From positions 558,001-622,000 of the forward strand of contig NZ_FTPQ01000003.1 of NCBI RefSeq assembly GCF_900156435.1: a stretch of DNA of 64,000 nucleotides, in the 5' to 3' direction. This document shows, piece by piece, positions 61,443-64,000 of this stretch. Both the position numbers and the translations under genes were made by a program. The notes beneath the pieces are model-generated. The model saw only the letters and a list, made by a program, of their open reading frames with translations, did not search any database and was not told the DNA's origin. This DNA comes from Microbacterium sp. RU1D. Its GTDB lineage: Bacteria > Actinomycetota > Actinomycetes > Actinomycetales > Microbacteriaceae. Each line of letters opens with the position of its first letter. The first letter of the stretch is position 1.

Positions 61443-62122
61443 TCCGCGTGCTCGTCGTCGACGACGACGCCCTCGCCCTCGAATTGCACAGCGCCTACGT
61501 GGGGCGGGTGCCGGGGTTCGAAGTGGTCGGGCAGGCGGCCGGAGCGCGCGCCGCCCTCACAGCACTGGGCGACCCGGATCGCCGCATCGACCTCGTGCTG
61601 CTCGACATGACCATGCCCGACGGCGCCGGGCTCGACGTCGCGCGCCGGGCGCGGGCGATGGGCTCGCGCGTCGACATCATCGCCGTCACCGCGGTGCGCG
61701 ACGCGGAGACGGTGCGTGCGGCCGTGTCGATCGGCGTGGTGCAGTACCTCATCAAGCCGTTCGCCTTCGGCGCCTTCCGGGAGCGGCTGGAGGCGTATCG
61801 CGCGTACGTGGAGGGGCTCGACCGCGCGGCGGGCGAGGCCACGCAGTCGGAGGTCGACGCCCTGCTCGGGTCGCTGCGCACGGTGACCTCGCCGGCGCTG
61901 CCCAAGGGACTCAGCGACGCGACGCTGCAGGCCGTCGCCGAGCGGGTACGCACCGCGGCGAGCGCGGTCTCGTCGACCGAGGTCGGCGAGAGCGAGGGCA
62001 TGTCGCGGGTCACGGCACGGCGTTACCTCGAGCATCTCGCCGACGTCGGCCGCGTGCGCCGCGAGCCGCGCTACGGCGGTCAGGGCCGCCCCGAGATCAC
62101 CTACGCCTGGGTGCGCGGCTGA
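61439..62122 (+). CDS. CitB/DcuR-type response regulator
   Basis: A 227-aa regulator. The receiver starts IRVLVVDDDALALELHSAYV, with phospho-acceptor Asp in LVLLDMTMPDG and Lys in YLIKPFAFG. The C-terminal HTH is GMSRVTARRYLEHLADVGRV. The GTG overlaps the kinase stop. The divergent dctA-lyase operon is its likely target. Confidence 0.92.
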   Translation: MIRVLVVDDDALALELHSAYVGRVPGFEVVGQAAGARAALTALGDPDRRIDLVLLDMTMPDGAGLDVARRARAMGSRVDIIAVTAVRDAETVRAAVSIGVVQYLIKPFAFGAFRERLEAYRAYVEGLDRAAGEATQSEVDALLGSLRTVTSPALPKGLSDATLQAVAERVRTAASAVSSTEVGESEGMSRVTARRYLEHLADVGRVRREPRYGGQGRPEITYAWVRG

Positions 62123-62171
62123 GTCACGCGGCCCACGGGGCCCCGTCCGTGTGAACGCTCCCGCGGGGTGG

Positions 62172-62228
62172 CGAGTGTCCAAAACACCCGGACGTCTTCG
62201 AAATTCGTCCGGGTGTTGTGGACACTCG
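62172..62228. terminator. Long bidirectional hairpin between convergent genes
   Basis: Two 23-nt arms (62172-62194 and 62206-62228) are complementary at 22 of 23 positions, around an 11-nt loop. The arms start CGAGTGTCC and end CACTCG. It separates the response regulator and alanine dehydrogenase stops. Its length suggests a mobile repeat as well as a terminator. Confidence 0.7.
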
Positions 62229-62271
62229 ATCGAGGTTCGGGGGCGCTGAGGGGCCCGGACACCTGCGCGGG

Positions 62272-63357
62272 TCAGAGGTCGAAGGCGGCGCGGACGCCCT
62301 CGTTCACCACGATGCCGGCGCGAACGTTCAGGCCCTTGGCGAGGGCCGGGTCGGCGGATGCCGCGGCCTCCCAGCCGGCGTCGGCGACGCGCGTGACGTA
62401 AGGCAGAGTGGCGTTCGACAGCGCACGGGTCGAGGTGTGCGGGACGGCGCCGGGCATGTTCGCGACGCAGTAGTAGAGCGAGTCGTGGACGCGGAACGTG
62501 GGCGCGTCGTGGGTGGTGGGACGCGAGCCCTCGAAACAGCCGCCCTGGTCGATGGCGATGTCGACGAGCACCGAGCCGGGCTTCATCGCGGCCACCATGT
62601 CGTCGGTCACGAGCTTGGGCGCGGCGGCTCCGGGGATGAGCACCGAGCCGATCACGAGGTCGGCGTCGGCAAGCTGCTCCGCAATCTCGAGGCGCGTCGA
62701 GGCGCGGGTCTCGATCGCTCCCCCGAAGCGCTCCTCGAGCTGGCGGAGCTTCGGCAGCGAGATGTCGACGACCGTGACTCGCGCGCCGAGGCCGAGGGCG
62801 TTGGCTGCGGCGTGCTCGCCCGCGACACCGCCGCCGATCACGACGACCTTCGCGCGCGGGGTGCCCGGCACGCCGCCGGGGAGGAGCCCCCGCCCACCGG
62901 AGGCCCGCAGCAGATGGTGGGCACCCTCGATGATCGACAGGCGGCCCGCGACTTCGCTCATCGGAGCGAGGAGCGGGAGCGCGCGGTCGGCGGTCTGCAC
63001 GGTCTCGTAGGCCACGGCGGTGGTTCCCGCCGCCATCAGGGCGTCGGTGAGGGGGCGGTCCGCCGCGAGGTGCAGGTACGTGAAGAGGGTGAGGTCAGGG
63101 CGAAGGAAGCCGTATTCGGGTGCGATGGGCTCCTTGACCTTGACCAGCAGCTCGGCGCGCGCCCAGGTCTCCTCCGCCGTCGCGACGATCTCCGCACCGG
63201 CACCGGCGTACTGCTCGTCGGAGAACCCGCTGCCCTCGCCCGCTCGGGCCTGCACGAGCACCTCGTGGCCGCGGCGCACGAGGGCGTCGACCCCCGCGGG
63301 CGTCATCGCGACGCGGTTCTCGTTGTTCTTGATCTCGGTCGGCACGGCGACGCGCAT
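62272..63357 (-). CDS. ald: Alanine dehydrogenase
   Basis: A 361-aa enzyme interconverting L-alanine and pyruvate plus ammonia with NAD. VPTEIKNNENRVAMTPAGV, LLVKVKEPIAPEYGFLR, TYLHLAADRPLTD, the Rossmann motif VVVIGGGVAGEHAA and VDIAIDQGGCFEGSRPTTH are diagnostic. GGAGGA precedes the ATG. It diverges from an Lrp-family regulator, matching the ald-aldR pair of mycobacteria. Confidence 0.95.
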   Translation of the reverse strand: MRVAVPTEIKNNENRVAMTPAGVDALVRRGHEVLVQARAGEGSGFSDEQYAGAGAEIVATAEETWARAELLVKVKEPIAPEYGFLRPDLTLFTYLHLAADRPLTDALMAAGTTAVAYETVQTADRALPLLAPMSEVAGRLSIIEGAHHLLRASGGRGLLPGGVPGTPRAKVVVIGGGVAGEHAAANALGLGARVTVVDISLPKLRQLEERFGGAIETRASTRLEIAEQLADADLVIGSVLIPGAAAPKLVTDDMVAAMKPGSVLVDIAIDQGGCFEGSRPTTHDAPTFRVHDSLYYCVANMPGAVPHTSTRALSNATLPYVTRVADAGWEAAASADPALAKGLNVRAGIVVNEGVRAAFDL

Positions 63358-63405
63358 GGGTTCCTCCTCGAGCGGATGAGCGTTGCGGGAAGAATCGCAG
63401 AAAGA

Positions 63406-63425
63406 GGTGTTTCCGTGGTGTTTCC
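63406..63425. promoter_or_regulatory. Helically phased direct repeat in the ald/lrp intergenic region
   Basis: GGTGTTTCC occurs at 63406-63414 and 63417-63425, one helical turn apart. The position between ald and the divergent regulator fits an Lrp/AldR binding site. Confidence 0.4.
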
Positions 63426-63512
63426 CCGTACATCCTTCGGCTCAAAAGCGGCCAGCGGGCGTATCATCGGCGCTGGAGGGCTCACCGGGAGCCATCACGC
63501 GAAGGATCTGCG

Positions 63513-63986
63513 ATGGCCGACGACGACCTGCACCCGCTCGACGCGCGCATCATCGAGCTCCTCTCCGCCGACGCCCGGATGACGAACGCCGCCCTCGCCG
63601 AGACGCTGGGGGTGGCGGCATCCACCGCGCACGCGCGACTGCGCGCCCTCGTCGACCGCGGCCTCGTCACCGGATTCCACGCCGCCGTCGACCAGAGCCG
63701 GCTCGGACGCGGCCTGCAGGCCATCGTCGGGGTGACACTGCGGCCCGGGCAGCGGCAGGAGAGCATCCGCGCGTTCGCGCACGAGGTCCGTCGGCATCCC
63801 GACGTCATCCAGCTGTTCTTCCTGGGCGGCGCCGACGACTTCCTCGTGCACATCGCCGTAGACGACTCTTCGGCGGTGCGTCGCTTCGTCGTCGATCATC
63901 TGTCGGCGCGGCACAGCGTGGCATCCACCCGCACCAGCATCATCTTCGAGTACCACCGCAACGCCCTCGCCGCCGACTTCGACTGA
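63513..63986 (+). CDS. Lrp/AsnC-family regulator (AldR-like)
   Basis: A 157-aa regulator. LDARIIELLSADARMTNAAL and AETLGVAASTAHARLRALVD form the HTH, followed by a RAM effector-binding domain (IVGVTLRPG, VIQLFFLGGADDFLVHIAV). GAAGGA precedes the ATG. Divergence from ald suggests alanine-responsive control of that gene. Confidence 0.9.
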   Translation: MADDDLHPLDARIIELLSADARMTNAALAETLGVAASTAHARLRALVDRGLVTGFHAAVDQSRLGRGLQAIVGVTLRPGQRQESIRAFAHEVRRHPDVIQLFFLGGADDFLVHIAVDDSSAVRRFVVDHLSARHSVASTRTSIIFEYHRNALAADFD

Positions 63987-64000
63987 GCCGCGCGGGCTCC

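Overview
The window is chromosomal DNA from a high-GC actinobacterium, most likely Microbacteriaceae and plausibly Microbacterium. This is inferred from the strong G/C third-position bias, the abundance of GTG starts overlapping the previous stop, an archaeal-type (probably non-discriminating) AspRS, DUF4383 and choice-of-anchor G proteins, and many genes whose -10 box lies only 6-8 nt before the start codon. There is no prophage, insertion sequence or CRISPR array. About 68 protein genes, one tRNA and two copies of a probable small RNA are supported.

Layout. 1-7.1 kb: a nucleoside block with a short SAH-hydrolase-family enzyme, an overlapping amidohydrolase deaminase, a convergent nucleoside hydrolase, and a binding protein plus two permeases of a sugar/nucleoside-type ABC importer that lacks an ATPase. 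7.1-11.6 kb: aspS, an ABC ATPase-like protein that has lost its catalytic motifs, small redox and rhodanese proteins, and the 32-aa COX24-like protein with its HTH neighbour. 11.6-15 kb: TrkH/TrkA potassium uptake, then a DUF1905 gene overlapped by the tail of proC. 15-25 kb: hydrolase, LLM oxidoreductase, tadA, upp, a RecB-nuclease/RNase-H-like/SF1-helicase fusion, nadE, DUF427. 25-34 kb: small membrane proteins, aldo/keto reductase, nucleosidase, MFS exporter, sbcCD. 34-43.6 kb: a cysteine-ending leaderless short ORF upstream of an orphan winged-helix protein, AlkA-type glycosylase, a lipoprotein with an inactivated Lon-like domain, acetyltransferases, a MerR/DUF4188 divergon, sulfurtransferase and amine oxidase. 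43.7-47.5 kb: a four-gene cell-surface operon with its own SipW-type signal peptidase. 47.8-52.6 kb: amino-acid permease, a histidine phosphatase flanked by two direct copies of a structured RNA unit, MarR, serine deaminase. 52.7-57.4 kb: tRNA-Arg(ACG), several small conserved proteins, and a cluster of REP-like repeats. 57.4-62.1 kb: CitE-like lyase, dicarboxylate symporter and a CitA/CitB-type two-component system. 62.2-64 kb: alanine dehydrogenase and a divergent Lrp regulator.

How genes may work together. The first block could deaminate and hydrolyse S-adenosylhomocysteine through an inosyl intermediate and pass inosine to the nucleoside hydrolase. The surface operon pairs a dedicated signal peptidase with two substrates that share a W-x-D-x-E-W-V motif just after the hydrophobic segment. 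The dicarboxylate block joins sensing, uptake and a lyase. The points most worth testing are the duplicated RNA unit with a compensatory base change, the CCxxC short ORF, and two inactivated enzymes (ABC ATPase and Lon-like lipoprotein).
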